64,000 nucleotides of DNA from Flavobacterium phragmitis (GCF_900112575.1 NZ_FOMH01000005.1:186001-250000); one strand, 5' to 3'. Shown: positions 1 through 11,100, counted from the stretch's first letter. A program made the numbers and translations. Notes: generated by a model from the sequence alone, not told the origin.

Positions 1-703
1 AGAATCAACTTCATTTTACGATAAAAACATTACTACAGGAATGCAGGCTTACCAAGTAGGAATGGAACATTTAGTAAAAGCATTAGACGGACAAATGCTA
101 ATTTATGCTGCAATTTCTCCTAATATGGCTACAGGCCGTTATGCACACGTTCGCCGTATTGCATGCGACGCTTGGAAAACAATCGAACAGACACAATATA
201 CTTTAAACAGTGTGAATTACGGTTGGTGGCAAACGTATTTGTATGATTATATAGATGCAGACCATGTTGTTTTTGCAGATGTTACAGAAGGCGAGAATCG
301 TGCGAGATTAATTTCGGCTGTCATTACAGGAACATTAATTACAGGAGACGATTACAGCAAAGAAGGAATCTGGAGCAAACGTGCAAAAGAATGGCTTCAA
401 AATCAAGAATTGCTAAAAATTGTTGCCAATGGAGTAGCTTTCCGCCCAGTAGAAGGGAATACTGGAAAACTAACAACTGAAGTTTTCGAACAAAAAATAG
501 GAAATGATTGGTATGTGGCGGTTTTAAATTATGGTGCAGCAGCTAAAAATTTTGCTCTGCCATTAGAAAGATTAGGTGTTAAGAATGGTAAGTATAAATT
601 GCAAAATCTTTTTACAGCCGAAACTGTTGAGATAAAAAACAACAGTATTGATTTAAATCTTGGTGCTAAAGATGCTGGTTTATTTAAAATAGTAAAACGT
701 TAA
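1..703 (+). CDS. C-terminal part of a clan GH-D-like glycosidase (probable alpha-galactosidase), cut by the left edge
   Basis: The reading frame is open from base 2, so the true start lies outside the window. The visible part has the end of a TIM-barrel-like catalytic region (YGWWQTYLYDYIDADHVVF, then ITGTLITGDDY), followed by a C-terminal beta-sandwich of about 80 residues ending in DAGLFKIVKR. This layout is typical of GH27/GH36-like alpha-galactosidases. The catalytic Asp residues are not in the visible part, so the exact family is inferred. It lies 11 bp upstream of the acetylesterase and is probably co-transcribed with it. A related GH31 or another clan GH-D enzyme is the main alternative. 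Confidence 0.6.
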   Translation, partial: ESTSFYDKNITTGMQAYQVGMEHLVKALDGQMLIYAAISPNMATGRYAHVRRIACDAWKTIEQTQYTLNSVNYGWWQTYLYDYIDADHVVFADVTEGENRARLISAVITGTLITGDDYSKEGIWSKRAKEWLQNQELLKIVANGVAFRPVEGNTGKLTTEVFEQKIGNDWYVAVLNYGAAAKNFALPLERLGVKNGKYKLQNLFTAETVEIKNNSIDLNLGAKDAGLFKIVKR

Positions 704-714
704 TTTACAGGTTT

Positions 715-2685
715 ATGAGAAAATATTTTTTTAAGAAATCGGCTTTAGTATTTAGCTTATTTATTCTTTCCTCAAACGTAATAAACGCAACGGTTTCATT
801 GCCATCTTTTATTACGGATAATATGGTTTTGCAGCAAAAAAGTACTGTTCCGTTTTGGGGAGAAAGCGATAAAAAATCAGTGTCTATTACAACTTCTTGG
901 GATAAAAAGACTTATAAAGCCAATGTTATAAATGGTAAATGGAATGTAGTTTTAAAAACGCCCGTTTATGGTGGCCCTTATACTATTGCAATAAATGACG
1001 GAGATTTAAAAACACTGCAAAATGTTTTAATTGGCGATGTGTGGCTATGTTCTGGACAAAGTAATATGGAAATGCCTTTGGAAGGCTGGGGAAAAATCGA
1101 TAATTATAAAGAAGAAATTGCTAATGCCGATTATCCTCAAATACGATTATTACAAGCCGAACATATCGAAAGCACTTTACCTCTAAATACACTAAAAGTG
1201 CAACACGATGGGTGGAATGTATGCAGTCCTAAAACTATTGCCGATTTTAGTGCGACAGCTTATTTTTTTGCCAGAAAAATTTATAAAGAAAAAAAGATTC
1301 CCATTGGATTGATTCATTCTTCTTGGGGCGGAACATTAATTGAAGCTTGGACAAGTTCTGGAGCGTTAAGCACAATCCATGATTTTGATGTTCAGATTGA
1401 AGCGATGAAATCTGAAACCAATGCTGCCGCATTATTACAAAAATATAATGCTGACATGGGAGATTGGGAAATGAAAGTGAGAGGTGCAGATGAAGGATTT
1501 GAGACAGGAAAAGTGATTTGGGCAGCACCGAATTTTGATGATACTTCATGGAAAACAATGAAAGTGCCTTCTTTCTTTGACAGCAACGGATTAGGGAATT
1601 TTGATGGTGTAGTCTGGTTTAGAAAAAAAGTAAATATTTCAGATACTGGTAAAGATTTTACTCTGAATTATTTCGCTGATGATGACGATATAATTTGGTT
1701 TAATGGGAATTATATTGGAGAAACCAGAGGTTATAATGTAGAACGCCATTATACTATTCCAGCCAAATATTTAAAGAAAGGTGAAAACCTAATAACAATA
1801 AGAGTTTTTGACGGAGCAGGAAATGGAGGTATTTATGGCGATGAAAATATCACTTTAAAATCGGATAAAGAGACTATTTCATTGACCGGAGATTGGAAAT
1901 ATGTTATTGGTGTCGACAGTAAAGATTTACCTGGAAAACCGTATTTGGCACAAGGACAAAACCGACCAAGCGCCATTTACAATGCCATGATTGCGCCTTT
2001 GTTAGATTATAAAATAAAAGGAGTAATATGGTATCAAGGCGAGAGTAATGCCGAACGAGCACATCAATATCAAAAGTTAATGCCACTCTTGATAAACGAC
2101 TGGCGAGATAAATTTAAAGACAAAAATCTTCCGTTTTTCTTTGTGCAGCTAGCCAATTACAAACAGCAGAAAGAACAGCCCGGAGATTCTGATTGGGCAG
2201 AATTAAGAGAAGCACAATTTATGGCTTTAAAAGTTCCCAATACAGGAATGGCTGTGACAACTGATATTGGTAATGTAGAAGACATTCACCCAAAAAACAA
2301 ACAAGACGTTGGCGCACGCTTGGCGAATATTGCTTTAGCAAAAGTGTATAATACCAAAATTGATTATTCGGGACCTCTTTATAAATCATATAAAATTGTG
2401 CATAACAGCATTATTCTGGATTTTGATTTTAATGAGGGAATTAAAGCTAACGAAGATTCATTAAAAGGATTTTCAATCGCAGGATCAAACCAGAAGTTTT
2501 ATTGGGCAGAAGCAAAAATAGTTGATGGAAAAGTAGTTGTTTATGCTCAGGAAGTTCCAAACCCTGTGGCTGTAAGATACAATTGGGCAGACAATCCAGA
2601 AGGAAACTTAACCAATGCATCAGGATTACCAGCATCATCATTTAGAACCGATAATTGGAAAGGAATTACAGAAGGAAAAAAATAA
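715..2685 (+). CDS. Sialate-O-acetylesterase-like carbohydrate esterase (CE20-type, SGNH hydrolase)
   Basis: Predicted secreted esterase that removes O-acetyl groups from glycans. A signal peptide covers about residues 1-25. The SGNH nucleophile block is GQSNME with Ser116. The catalytic Asp/His pair is in EDIHPKNK (D523, H525), and GVIWYQGESN marks a second conserved block. The hydrolase is split by an inserted jelly-roll domain (about residues 250-395, GH2 sugar-binding-like), an arrangement known from enzymes annotated as sialate O-acetylesterases and from CE20 xyloglucan acetylesterases. Nothing nearby handles sialic acid, so plant or algal glycan deacetylation is more likely than sialate. 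It sits between two alpha-galactosidase-like genes with gaps of 11 and 18 bp, indicating an operon. Confidence 0.85.
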   Translation: MRKYFFKKSALVFSLFILSSNVINATVSLPSFITDNMVLQQKSTVPFWGESDKKSVSITTSWDKKTYKANVINGKWNVVLKTPVYGGPYTIAINDGDLKTLQNVLIGDVWLCSGQSNMEMPLEGWGKIDNYKEEIANADYPQIRLLQAEHIESTLPLNTLKVQHDGWNVCSPKTIADFSATAYFFARKIYKEKKIPIGLIHSSWGGTLIEAWTSSGALSTIHDFDVQIEAMKSETNAAALLQKYNADMGDWEMKVRGADEGFETGKVIWAAPNFDDTSWKTMKVPSFFDSNGLGNFDGVVWFRKKVNISDTGKDFTLNYFADDDDIIWFNGNYIGETRGYNVERHYTIPAKYLKKGENLITIRVFDGAGNGGIYGDENITLKSDKETISLTGDWKYVIGVDSKDLPGKPYLAQGQNRPSAIYNAMIAPLLDYKIKGVIWYQGESNAERAHQYQKLMPLLINDWRDKFKDKNLPFFFVQLANYKQQKEQPGDSDWAELREAQFMALKVPNTGMAVTTDIGNVEDIHPKNKQDVGARLANIALAKVYNTKIDYSGPLYKSYKIVHNSIILDFDFNEGIKANEDSLKGFSIAGSNQKFYWAEAKIVDGKVVVYAQEVPNPVAVRYNWADNPEGNLTNASGLPASSFRTDNWKGITEGKK

Positions 2686-2703
2686 AAAATAACATATAAT
2701 AAA

Positions 2704-4908
2704 ATGAAAAAACAAAGTATCAATTTAAGGCAGTCTTTTGCGATAGCATTTTTTATTCTCACGAGTTATTGCAGTACAGTAACCGCACAACAGATTATCG
2801 CTGTAAAAACAAAAACTAACGCATTAGTTTTACAAGTAACTCCCGGAAAAGAAGTTAACACGATTTATTTGGGCGAAAAACTAGCAAACGATTCTGATTA
2901 TTCAAAAATACAAAGTCAGTATCGTCAGGGAACAGATTATTCTGGAATTTATAACGCAGCTTATACAGCATCGGGGTCTAAAAATTTATTAGAACCTGCA
3001 ATTACAGTAACACATGCTGACGGAAACACTTCTTTGGATTTGCTATATGTAAGTCATAAAACGAATACGGTAAGTACAGGAGTTACTCAAACTGAAATTA
3101 CATTAAAAGATCCTGTATATCCAGTTGAGGTTCATTTGTTTATTCAAGCTTATTACGATACTGATGTGATTGAGCAATGGACAACTATTCAGCACAATGA
3201 AAAAGGAAGCATTACTTTAAATAAATATGCATCGGCTAATTTATATTTGAAAGGATACAAAAACTTTTATTTGAATCAATATCATGGAGACTGGGCAAAA
3301 GAAATGCAGCCAGAAGAAACTAAAATTACTCACGGAATCAAAACTTTAGATACGAAATTAGGTTCTCGCACCAATTTATTTCAGCCTTCTGTTTTTATGG
3401 TTTCTTTAGATAAACCAGCAACTGAAGATGAAGGAAAAGTTTTGTTTGCAGGTTTAGAATGGTCGGGTAATTTTAGAACCGATTTAGAATTAGATCCATT
3501 GAACAATCTTCGTGTTATTTCCGGAATCAATAATGCGGCGGCAGCTTACAAATTAGCTAAAAGCGAAGTGTTTACTACGCCTAAATTTTGGTACACTTTA
3601 TCTTCTAAAGGAAAAGGAACTGCAAGCCGTAATCTGCATGACTGGTCAAGAACTTACAAAATCTTAGGCGGAAAAGAAGATCGTTTGACCTTATTAAACA
3701 ACTGGGAAGCAACTTATTTTAATTTTGACGAAGAAAAACTTAAAGTTTTAATCGCCGATAGTAAAAAACTAGGCGTTGATCTGTTCTTGTTGGACGATGG
3801 CTGGTTTGGAAATACGTATCCTCGTAACAACGATGATGCAGCTTTGGGAGATTGGGATGTCAATAAAAAGAAATTGCCAAACGGAATTGGAACTTTAGTA
3901 AAAACGGCCAAAGACAATCAAGTGAAATTCGGAATCTGGATTGAGCCTGAAATGGTAAATCCGGCAAGTGATTTGTATAAAAAACATCCTGATTGGGTTA
4001 TCAAACAACCCGGAAGAGCAGAACATTATTTCCGTAATCAATTGGTTTTAGATTTGGCAAATCCAAAAGTTCAGGATTTTGTTTATGGAGTGGTAGATAA
4101 TCTTTTTACTGAAAATCCAGAATTGGCTTATATTAAATGGGATTGTAATGCTGTGATTTATAATGCTTATTCTAATTATTTGAAAGACAAACAGAATAAT
4201 TTCTACACCGATTATGTAAACGGATTGTACAAAGTGCTGGAACGTATACGCGTAAAATATCCAAAAGTTCCAATGATGCTTTGTTCTGGCGGTGGAGGAA
4301 GAGTAGATTATGGTGCTTTGAAATACTTTACAGAATTCTGGCCAAGTGATAACACAGATCCTTTAGAGCGTGTTTACATGCAATGGGAATACTCGTATTT
4401 TTATCCAGCGCTTACTATTGCGGCACACGTTACAGACTGGGGAAAACAACCCCTAAAATACCGTACAGATGTTGCTATGATGGGAAAATTAGGTTTTGAT
4501 ATTGTAGTAAAAGATTTAAATGAGAAGGATTTGGCTTTCACTCAGAAAGCAATAAAAAACTATAACGAATTAAGCAATACCATCTGGCAGGGAGACCAAT
4601 ATCGTCTGCAGAATCCTTGGGATAATGATGCCGCTTCTGTAATGTTTGTCAATAAAAATGGTAATGAAGGGGTAGTTTTCAGCTATTCTGTTAACTCTAG
4701 ATATGAAGCAGGAACTCATCTTCCAATTAAACTAAAAGGATTGCAGGCTGGACAAAACTATAAAGTAGAAGAAATCAATGTATATCCAGATAAAAAACCA
4801 GTGGTAGAAACCGCTGTATATTCGGGCGATTTTTTAATGCAGGTTGGGATTAATCCGAATGTTACAGCATCAAACAGCAGTGTTGTTTTAAAAATTACTA
4901 AGGCCTAA
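2704..4908 (+). CDS. GH36 alpha-galactosidase
   Basis: Retaining alpha-galactosidase releasing terminal alpha-galactose. An N-terminal signal peptide (to about residue 29) sends it to the periplasm or outside. The N-terminal beta-sandwich is followed by the TIM barrel with FLLDDGWFG and GIWIEPEMVNP. The nucleophile is Asp480 in YIKWDCNA, and the acid/base is Asp549 in WPSDNTDPLERVYMQW; both motifs are GH36 hallmarks. The 734-residue length fits the family. The start is 18 bp after the esterase stop, so it is probably co-transcribed. Substrate could be alpha-galactosyl side chains of a heteroglycan; activity on alpha-GalNAc cannot be excluded. Confidence 0.92.
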   Translation: MKKQSINLRQSFAIAFFILTSYCSTVTAQQIIAVKTKTNALVLQVTPGKEVNTIYLGEKLANDSDYSKIQSQYRQGTDYSGIYNAAYTASGSKNLLEPAITVTHADGNTSLDLLYVSHKTNTVSTGVTQTEITLKDPVYPVEVHLFIQAYYDTDVIEQWTTIQHNEKGSITLNKYASANLYLKGYKNFYLNQYHGDWAKEMQPEETKITHGIKTLDTKLGSRTNLFQPSVFMVSLDKPATEDEGKVLFAGLEWSGNFRTDLELDPLNNLRVISGINNAAAAYKLAKSEVFTTPKFWYTLSSKGKGTASRNLHDWSRTYKILGGKEDRLTLLNNWEATYFNFDEEKLKVLIADSKKLGVDLFLLDDGWFGNTYPRNNDDAALGDWDVNKKKLPNGIGTLVKTAKDNQVKFGIWIEPEMVNPASDLYKKHPDWVIKQPGRAEHYFRNQLVLDLANPKVQDFVYGVVDNLFTENPELAYIKWDCNAVIYNAYSNYLKDKQNNFYTDYVNGLYKVLERIRVKYPKVPMMLCSGGGGRVDYGALKYFTEFWPSDNTDPLERVYMQWEYSYFYPALTIAAHVTDWGKQPLKYRTDVAMMGKLGFDIVVKDLNEKDLAFTQKAIKNYNELSNTIWQGDQYRLQNPWDNDAASVMFVNKNGNEGVVFSYSVNSRYEAGTHLPIKLKGLQAGQNYKVEEINVYPDKKPVVETAVYSGDFLMQVGINPNVTASNSSVVLKITKA

Positions 4909-4929
4909 ACTAAATTTCAAACATTAGTA

Positions 4930-4937
4930 TATATTTG
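4930..4937 (+). promoter_or_regulatory. Candidate -7 element upstream of the GntR regulator
   Basis: TATATTTG matches the Bacteroidota -7 consensus TANNTTTG and lies 41 bp upstream of the regulator start. No convincing TTG is seen at the -33 distance, so this is a moderate call. Confidence 0.4.
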
Positions 4938-4978
4938 TAATACAATATTTTCTAAATAAATACTTATTAAAACGATTT

Positions 4979-5995
4979 ATGAAGCAAATTATTCAGCAAA
5001 TCAAAAATCTTGAATCTATTAATTCCTTATCCAAACATGAGCAATTGGTTCAAGGAATAATTAATGCAATTGATGAGAAGGTAGTCGTAAAAGGTGATTT
5101 ACTTCCGTCTGTGAATACTTTTATAAGCGAATTGGGTTTTGCGAGGGAAACCATTGCTAAAGCTTATAAGGAATTGGTACACAGAGGAATTATCGAATCA
5201 AAAAACCGATTAGGTTATTTTGTTGCGACAAATGATGTAAAACAGGAATTAAAAGTGGCATTGTTGATATTTGCTTTTGATATTTTCCAGGAAACGTTTT
5301 ATGAGAATTTTAGAAAAGGATTAGGGAAAAATGTGCAATTGGATATTTTCTTCCATCACAATAATTTTGACACTTTCGAAAATATTGTTCAGAATATAAA
5401 AGGTAAATACGGCATGTTTGTTATTGCACCTATTCCAAACAAGAAAACACCAGCTGTTTTAAAACAATTGCCAACAAACAGAGTTTTACTGGTAGACCGT
5501 TTTATAGAAACAGATGAAGATTATAATTATGTTGCACAAGAGTTTGGAGATTCGTCTTACAATGCTTTTGTGCAGCTTAAAGATAAAATTAAAAAATACG
5601 ATGAACTGATATTTTTCTTTAAACCATCATCAGCAGAGCCTAACGAAATTTTAAATTCGTTTAAAAGATTCATGAAGGATTATAATATTAAAGGGGTTAT
5701 AAAAGAAGAATATGTCGCGGGTTCATTAGAAAAAGGAAAAGTGTATTTTACGATTCACAATCTGGAACTTTGGGAAATGCTGAAAGATTCCAAAATCAAA
5801 GGTTTGAAAATTGGTAAAGACATTGGGTTTATTTCCCACAATGATGATATCGTTAAAGAGATTATTTTTGATGGAGTAACCACATTTTCTACAGATTTCG
5901 CAGAAATGGGAAAAAGAGCGGCCGATTTTGTTTTAAACCGAAAGAAAACACAAGAGATTATTCCGACCATTCTTATCGATAGAAACTCGTTGTAA
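4979..5995 (+). CDS. GntR-family transcriptional regulator with a LacI/periplasmic-binding-protein-like effector domain
   Basis: The N-terminal 80 residues form a GntR winged helix (GDLLPSVNTFISELGFARETIAKAYKELVHRGIIESKNR). The rest (about 85-338) is a sugar-binding-protein-like domain of the type found in LacI regulators (LKIGKDIGFISHNDD, FSTDFAEMGKRAADFVL). This GntR/PBP-like combination is common in Bacteroidota sugar loci, where the effector is usually a free monosaccharide. The stop is 3 bp before the symporter start, so regulator and transporter are one operon. It probably controls the adjacent symporter and glycosidase genes; the ligand is unknown, with galactose or fucose as guesses from context. 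Confidence 0.85.
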   Translation: MKQIIQQIKNLESINSLSKHEQLVQGIINAIDEKVVVKGDLLPSVNTFISELGFARETIAKAYKELVHRGIIESKNRLGYFVATNDVKQELKVALLIFAFDIFQETFYENFRKGLGKNVQLDIFFHHNNFDTFENIVQNIKGKYGMFVIAPIPNKKTPAVLKQLPTNRVLLVDRFIETDEDYNYVAQEFGDSSYNAFVQLKDKIKKYDELIFFFKPSSAEPNEILNSFKRFMKDYNIKGVIKEEYVAGSLEKGKVYFTIHNLELWEMLKDSKIKGLKIGKDIGFISHNDDIVKEIIFDGVTTFSTDFAEMGKRAADFVLNRKKTQEIIPTILIDRNSL

Positions 5996-5998
5996 TTT

Positions 5999-7591
5999 AT
6001 GAATGTTTTATCTATTGTTAGTTTTCTGCTAATTACAGGTTTAGTGGCCTTTATTTCGGTACTAAAAACACGAAAAAAAAAGGTACAGACTACCAGTGGA
6101 CTTTTCTTTGCAGATCACAACAATAATTTCTTTATAGTTGGCGGTGCTTTATTGCTGAGTAATATCAGTGCTAATCAGTTTATAGGCGAAAACGAATCTA
6201 TTTACACCAATAACATGAGCGTGATGGCATGGGGTGTGAGTTCTGTATTGGCAATGCTGTTGGTGGCGGAGTTTTTTCTTCCAATTTACTTTCGTACTGG
6301 AGCAATGACAATTCCCGATTATTTGGGGAAACGTTATGATGAATCGACTAAAAGGCTGGTGTCCATTATATTTCTATGCAGTTATATTGTTAATTTACTT
6401 CCAGCTGTTTTATATGGTGGTGCTGTGGCGCTGACTGGAATGTTTAATTTTCTGTATCCGTTAGAATTAAGTTATTGGCAGAATATCTGGGTGATGGTAT
6501 GGCTAATTGGGCTTACTGGTTGTGCCTATTCCGTCTTGGGTGGTTTGCGTGCCATATCCATTAGTGATACGGTTTTGAGTGTTGGTTTGCTGACGATTGG
6601 CATTGCATTTCCATACTTTGGTTTTAAATTTTTAGGAAATGGAGACTTTTTCAAGGGACTTCACACCTTGCTTTCAGAGCATAAAGAACATCTGAATTCA
6701 ATTGGAGGACCACACGACGAAATTCCGTTAAGTACCATTTTTACAGGAATGTTTATCATGAACCTGTATTATTGGGGAATGGAACAATTTATTGTCCAGC
6801 AGGCACTTTCAGCAAAAAGTTTATCACACAGTCAGAAAGGAATGGGATTAGCCTGTTTAGGAAAATTATTGTGCCCTTTTATAATTAATATTCCGGGACT
6901 AGTAGGAGTTCATCTTTATAAAAATCTGGAAAATACAGCTGAGGTTTTTCCTTTGGTTATAAAAGATACTTTACCCGGAGTTATGATTGGACTTACAGCG
7001 GCTGTTGTTTTAGGAGCGGCAATAAGTACTTTTAATGCAGGACTAAATAGCAGCAGTACTTTATTTGTTTTAAATCTTTACAAACCTTGGTTAGAGAAAA
7101 GAAAGAAAGAAGTTACAGAGAAACATTTGGTTTATACTGGCCGTAAATTTGAAATCATTGTTTCGGGTTTAGCCATGTTTGCCGCACCGTTTATAATGTT
7201 TAGTAAAGCTGGTTTTTATACCTATCTGCAACAGTTGAGCGGTATGTTTTGCTTGCCTATTTTTACTATTATCCTAATCGGATTTGTATTTAAAAAAGTG
7301 CCACCACAGGCAGCAAAATTAGGAATGATCTTTTTTATTCTGAGTTACATTATTTTTAATTATGTGCTTGATATTAAATTACATTATTTGCACATGCTGG
7401 CACTTCTTTTTGTGTTAACTTCAATATGCATGCTGTTGGTTTCTAAACTTCATCCAACTTACAATTATACAGAAATCAAGTTGGAAACGGTAGAATTGTC
7501 GCCCTGGAAAAATCGTTATTGGTATTTTACAGCTTTAATAATCGGTATGATAAGCATTTTTGTTTTATTCTCGAAATGGGGAATAGCTTAG
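5999..7591 (+). CDS. Sodium/solute symporter (SSS/SLC5 family), probable sugar importer
   Basis: Inner-membrane protein with about 13-14 predicted hydrophobic segments across 530 residues. SSS signatures include the N-terminal NISANQFIGENE region, GAMTIPDYLGKRYD after TM2, and AAISTFNAGLNSSSTLF in the middle of the protein. SSS members near glycosidase genes generally import the released monosaccharide with sodium. It follows the GntR gene by 3 bp, so it is likely under that regulator. A sialic acid or other solute specificity cannot be ruled out; no substrate-specific residue was identified. Confidence 0.85.
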   Translation: MNVLSIVSFLLITGLVAFISVLKTRKKKVQTTSGLFFADHNNNFFIVGGALLLSNISANQFIGENESIYTNNMSVMAWGVSSVLAMLLVAEFFLPIYFRTGAMTIPDYLGKRYDESTKRLVSIIFLCSYIVNLLPAVLYGGAVALTGMFNFLYPLELSYWQNIWVMVWLIGLTGCAYSVLGGLRAISISDTVLSVGLLTIGIAFPYFGFKFLGNGDFFKGLHTLLSEHKEHLNSIGGPHDEIPLSTIFTGMFIMNLYYWGMEQFIVQQALSAKSLSHSQKGMGLACLGKLLCPFIINIPGLVGVHLYKNLENTAEVFPLVIKDTLPGVMIGLTAAVVLGAAISTFNAGLNSSSTLFVLNLYKPWLEKRKKEVTEKHLVYTGRKFEIIVSGLAMFAAPFIMFSKAGFYTYLQQLSGMFCLPIFTIILIGFVFKKVPPQAAKLGMIFFILSYIIFNYVLDIKLHYLHMLALLFVLTSICMLLVSKLHPTYNYTEIKLETVELSPWKNRYWYFTALIIGMISIFVLFSKWGIA

Positions 7592-7643
7592 TGAAGGTGC
7601 TGAGGTTCTGAGGAACAAAGGTTCAAAGGTTTATCTTCTGTAG

Positions 7644-7667
7644 AGACGTACTGTTGTGCGTCTTTTT
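7644..7667 (+). terminator. Terminator-like hairpin after the symporter gene
   Basis: Stem AGACGTA / TGCGTCT (7644-7650 with 7657-7663, one G-U pair) followed by five T. It sits 52 bp after the symporter stop. A degraded similar segment (GAACGTGTTACTGTTCGTC, then a T run) recurs around 7757-7780, so it may also belong to a dispersed repeat family. Confidence 0.45.
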
Positions 7668-7680
7668 ATATTTAGTATGT

Positions 7681-7712
7681 AGACCGACAGGTTTTTAAAA
7701 CCTGTCGGGTCT
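7681..7712. repeat. Dispersed palindrome (GACAGGTTTT...AAAACCTGTC type)
   Basis: Near-perfect inverted repeat of the same type as the one at 21503-21535, lacking one C in the left arm. It belongs to the AACCTGTC/AACCTTGCAGG-type palindromes scattered in intergenic gaps of this locus. Between 7713 and 7990 I see only AT-rich sequence without a supportable gene. Confidence 0.7.
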
Positions 7713-7990
7713 AATAATAATTTAAGTAAGATAGATTTAAAAGATTTTTAAAGAGGGAACGTGTTACTGTTCGTCTTTTTTTAGTTTGTATTTTGCATAA
7801 ATTTCCCATGACTATTTCTCCCGATTTTATGTTTATTTTCTTCATTTTTAATTAAATAACACTTCGTTTTTGTCTGAGAATTCTTTGGTTTATCAAATCC
7901 TTTATTTTCTTTTTCCTTTTTTATACCCCGTATTTATAGCAAAGCCGAAATAAATCAATAAAAAAAATAGCAAATTCTTAAAACATAAAT

Positions 7991-8020
7991 TTGGATGTAA
8001 TGAAAATATTTGTATGTTTG
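7991..8020 (+). promoter_or_regulatory. Promoter of the susC-susD operon
   Basis: TTG at 7991-7993 and TATGTTTG at 8013-8020 with 19 bp between them is an excellent match to the Bacteroidota sigma-ABfr promoter (TTG-N19-TANNTTTG). The start point would fall near 8027, giving a leader of about 100 nt before the susC start at 8131. Confidence 0.75.
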
Positions 8021-8030
8021 CAATGTTGTA

Positions 8031-8045
8031 GTATAGTATAGTATA
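8031..8045 (+). repeat. Short tandem repeat (GTATA)x3 at the predicted transcript 5' end
   Basis: Three exact GTATA units directly after the predicted start point of the susC transcript. The unit number could vary, but three copies is short. Confidence 0.5.
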
Positions 8046-8130
8046 AGTCAATTCGTTTTCTCTTATTTTCATGCTCAATAAAGAACAAAAAACTAACTCA
8101 CTAATTTATTAACTAAAAAACCAAATTATT

Positions 8131-11100
8131 ATGAGAATTGCAATAAGATACTTATGCTTCTTAGTAGTTATGTTGTGTGCCGGTACACTTTACTCACAAA
8201 CCATAACCGGTAAAGTTACAGATAATGAAAATTTACCTTTACCAGGCGCGACCATTCTGGTAAAAGGTACAAAGAACTCAACGGTAACAGACATTGATGG
8301 TAGTTACAAATTGTTAAACGTAAAATCTGGCTCCACTCTGGAATTTACTTTCATAGGATTTAATATGCAAGCAGTAAATGCAAATAAATCTGTAATAAAT
8401 GTTTCTCTAATTCCAAACACTCAGGAATTGAATGAAGTTGTAATCGTTGGAGCTACAATGAAAAAGGGAGATCTTACGGGGGCTGTCAGCAGTGTTTCTG
8501 GTGATAAACTTAGAGAAGTTCCTACTCCAAATGTTGTGCAGGCATTACAAGGACGTGCTTCAGGTGTGTATGTGCAACAAAGTGCTGTCCCTGGTCAGGC
8601 GGGTTCAATAAGAATTAGAGGAAATAACTCTCTGAACTTTGGTGGTAACCCGATATTTGTAATTGACGGATTAGTTACTGATGGTAATTTTGAAAACATT
8701 AATCCTGACGATATTGCAAGTATGGAAGTTCTTAAAGATGCTTCAGCTACAGCATTATATGGTTCAAGAGCTGCCAATGGGGTAATCGTAATTACAACAA
8801 AAAAAGGCTCAAGATCTGGAGAAGCAAAAATACAATATGATACATGGACTGGTGTGTCTGAATTTGCTAGAAATATCCCGCTGATGAATGCCCAGCAGTT
8901 ATTTGATTTAAGAGTTGATGCTTATGCAAATCGATATATGGATGAACATCCTGGTGCTGATCGTGCAGCTTATATTAATCAAATTAAGTCAGATGGTTCG
9001 ACTGTATTTGCACCTTATGAATTGGAATCTTACAGAACTGGTAAAAGCTATAATTGGCTAGATCAGGTAACGCGTTCAGGTTTTCAAACCAATCATAATT
9101 TAAGTTTTAGCGGAGGAGGAGAAAAAGGAACATACTTTGTAAGTTTCAACTATGTCGATCAAGAAGGACTTCTTAAAAACTCTGATTTTAAAAGATATAA
9201 TGGGAAAATTAATCTTACGCAAGATTTAAAATCTTGGTTGCAGTTTGGTACTAATACAACTTTTTCAAGAAGCAAGACCAATTACCAAGAAAGTAGTGCG
9301 TTTGGTGTAGCATTAGGAGCGAATCCATTATTGCCTATAGATCCTAAGGCTACGTATCTTAGATATGGTGAAGTATTTGATCAAAATCTTTATAATCCGA
9401 TAAAAAGCCTTGATATCATAAATTCAAGCACACGTAACAGACTTACAAGTAGTAACTTTTTAAGTGCAAAACCAGTAAAAGGGCTTGATATTAGAACGAC
9501 TCTTTCTGTAGATGTTATAGATCAGGCGAATTTTGATTATGTGCCAAGTTATACTGGACAGTCGCTTAGAAATTCTATGAACGGTGAAGCGCATCACTAT
9601 AGATATTCACAGTTGAATTATCAATGGGATAATACCGTTACTTACAGTAAAGTTTTTGCTGAAAAGCACGATGTAAGTGTAATGGGAGGATTTTCTGTAA
9701 TGAGTAATTCAGGTAATAGTACAGATGTAAGAGCTCGCGGATTTGTTAGTGATGACTTGACTTATATGGCATTATCAGGTGCATATCAAAAAGATAATGC
9801 ACAGTTAGGTTCTAATTTTACAGATTATACCAATCAGTCTTATTTCGCAAGAGCTAATTATACTTTTGATGGTAAATATAATATAACAGGTACAATAAGA
9901 AGAGATGGTTCCTCTAAATTTGGACCTAATAACAAATGGGGAACCTTTCCTTCAATAGCGGGAAGTTGGGATATTGCTAAGGAAAATTTCCTTTCCGGAT
10001 TTGAAAAATTAAGTCAGCTTAAGTTTCGTATAGGTTATGGTATTGTGGGGAATCAAAATGTAGATGCTTACAGATACTTCGCATTATACAATGCACAGGT
10101 TAGTAATAATTCAGGAACTTATGTATCTGATAATTATATTGACAATTTTGATCTAAAATGGGAAAAACAAAAACAATTTAATATTGGACTGGATGCTGGT
10201 TTCTTTAGAAATAGACTGACAGCAAGTGCTAATTATTTCCATATAAATAATGACGATCTTTTAATGTTGCGTAATATGCCGGTCTCGTCAGGATATAAAT
10301 ATAAGCTGGATAATATTGGTGCAACAACTAATGAGGGTATCGAATTGGAACTTAGCGGTGACATTATTAAAAACAAAGATTTTAGATGGAATGTTTCTGC
10401 CAACATATCATCAGCAAAAAACAAGGTTACAAAACTTTATGGAGATGCAACAGAAATATACAGTTTAGGTGGTTATAGTAATAATGAAATTCAGCGTACA
10501 GGAAACTTCTTTTTAGGAAAATCGGTTAATACAGTTTATGTGTTCCAATATGATGGTATAGCACAACAGGGAGAAGATCTTAGTAAAGTAAATTATGGAA
10601 GCCGAACTGTTCAGGCAGGAGATATTAAAATTAAAGATCGTAATGGAGATGGTGTTATAAACGATCAAGACAGATATGTGGTTGGCGATTTGAATCCTGA
10701 TTATTATGGAGGTTTTTCTACAGATCTTAATTACAAAGGTTTTGCATTAAATGCAGTATTTGCCTATTCAATAGGCGGTAAGAGACCAAGTGGTACTTAC
10801 GAAAGCTATATGAATTCAGGAGGAATGAGTGCAGCACATACAGATCTTTTAGATCGTTGGACTCCAACAAACACTAATACAGATGTGCCAAGAGCTTATT
10901 ATGGAGGAGGAAGATATACTTTAGGAGAAACAGATAAAGCAATACAAGACGCTTCATTCCTAAGATTAAATGCACTTACACTATCGTATACATTACAAGA
11001 CAAAGTTGCAGAAAGTGTTTTTCTTAAAAATTGCAGGTTTTATGTAACGGGATCGAATCTGTTTATTATTACTAAATACAAAGGTTATGATCCTGAGGGA

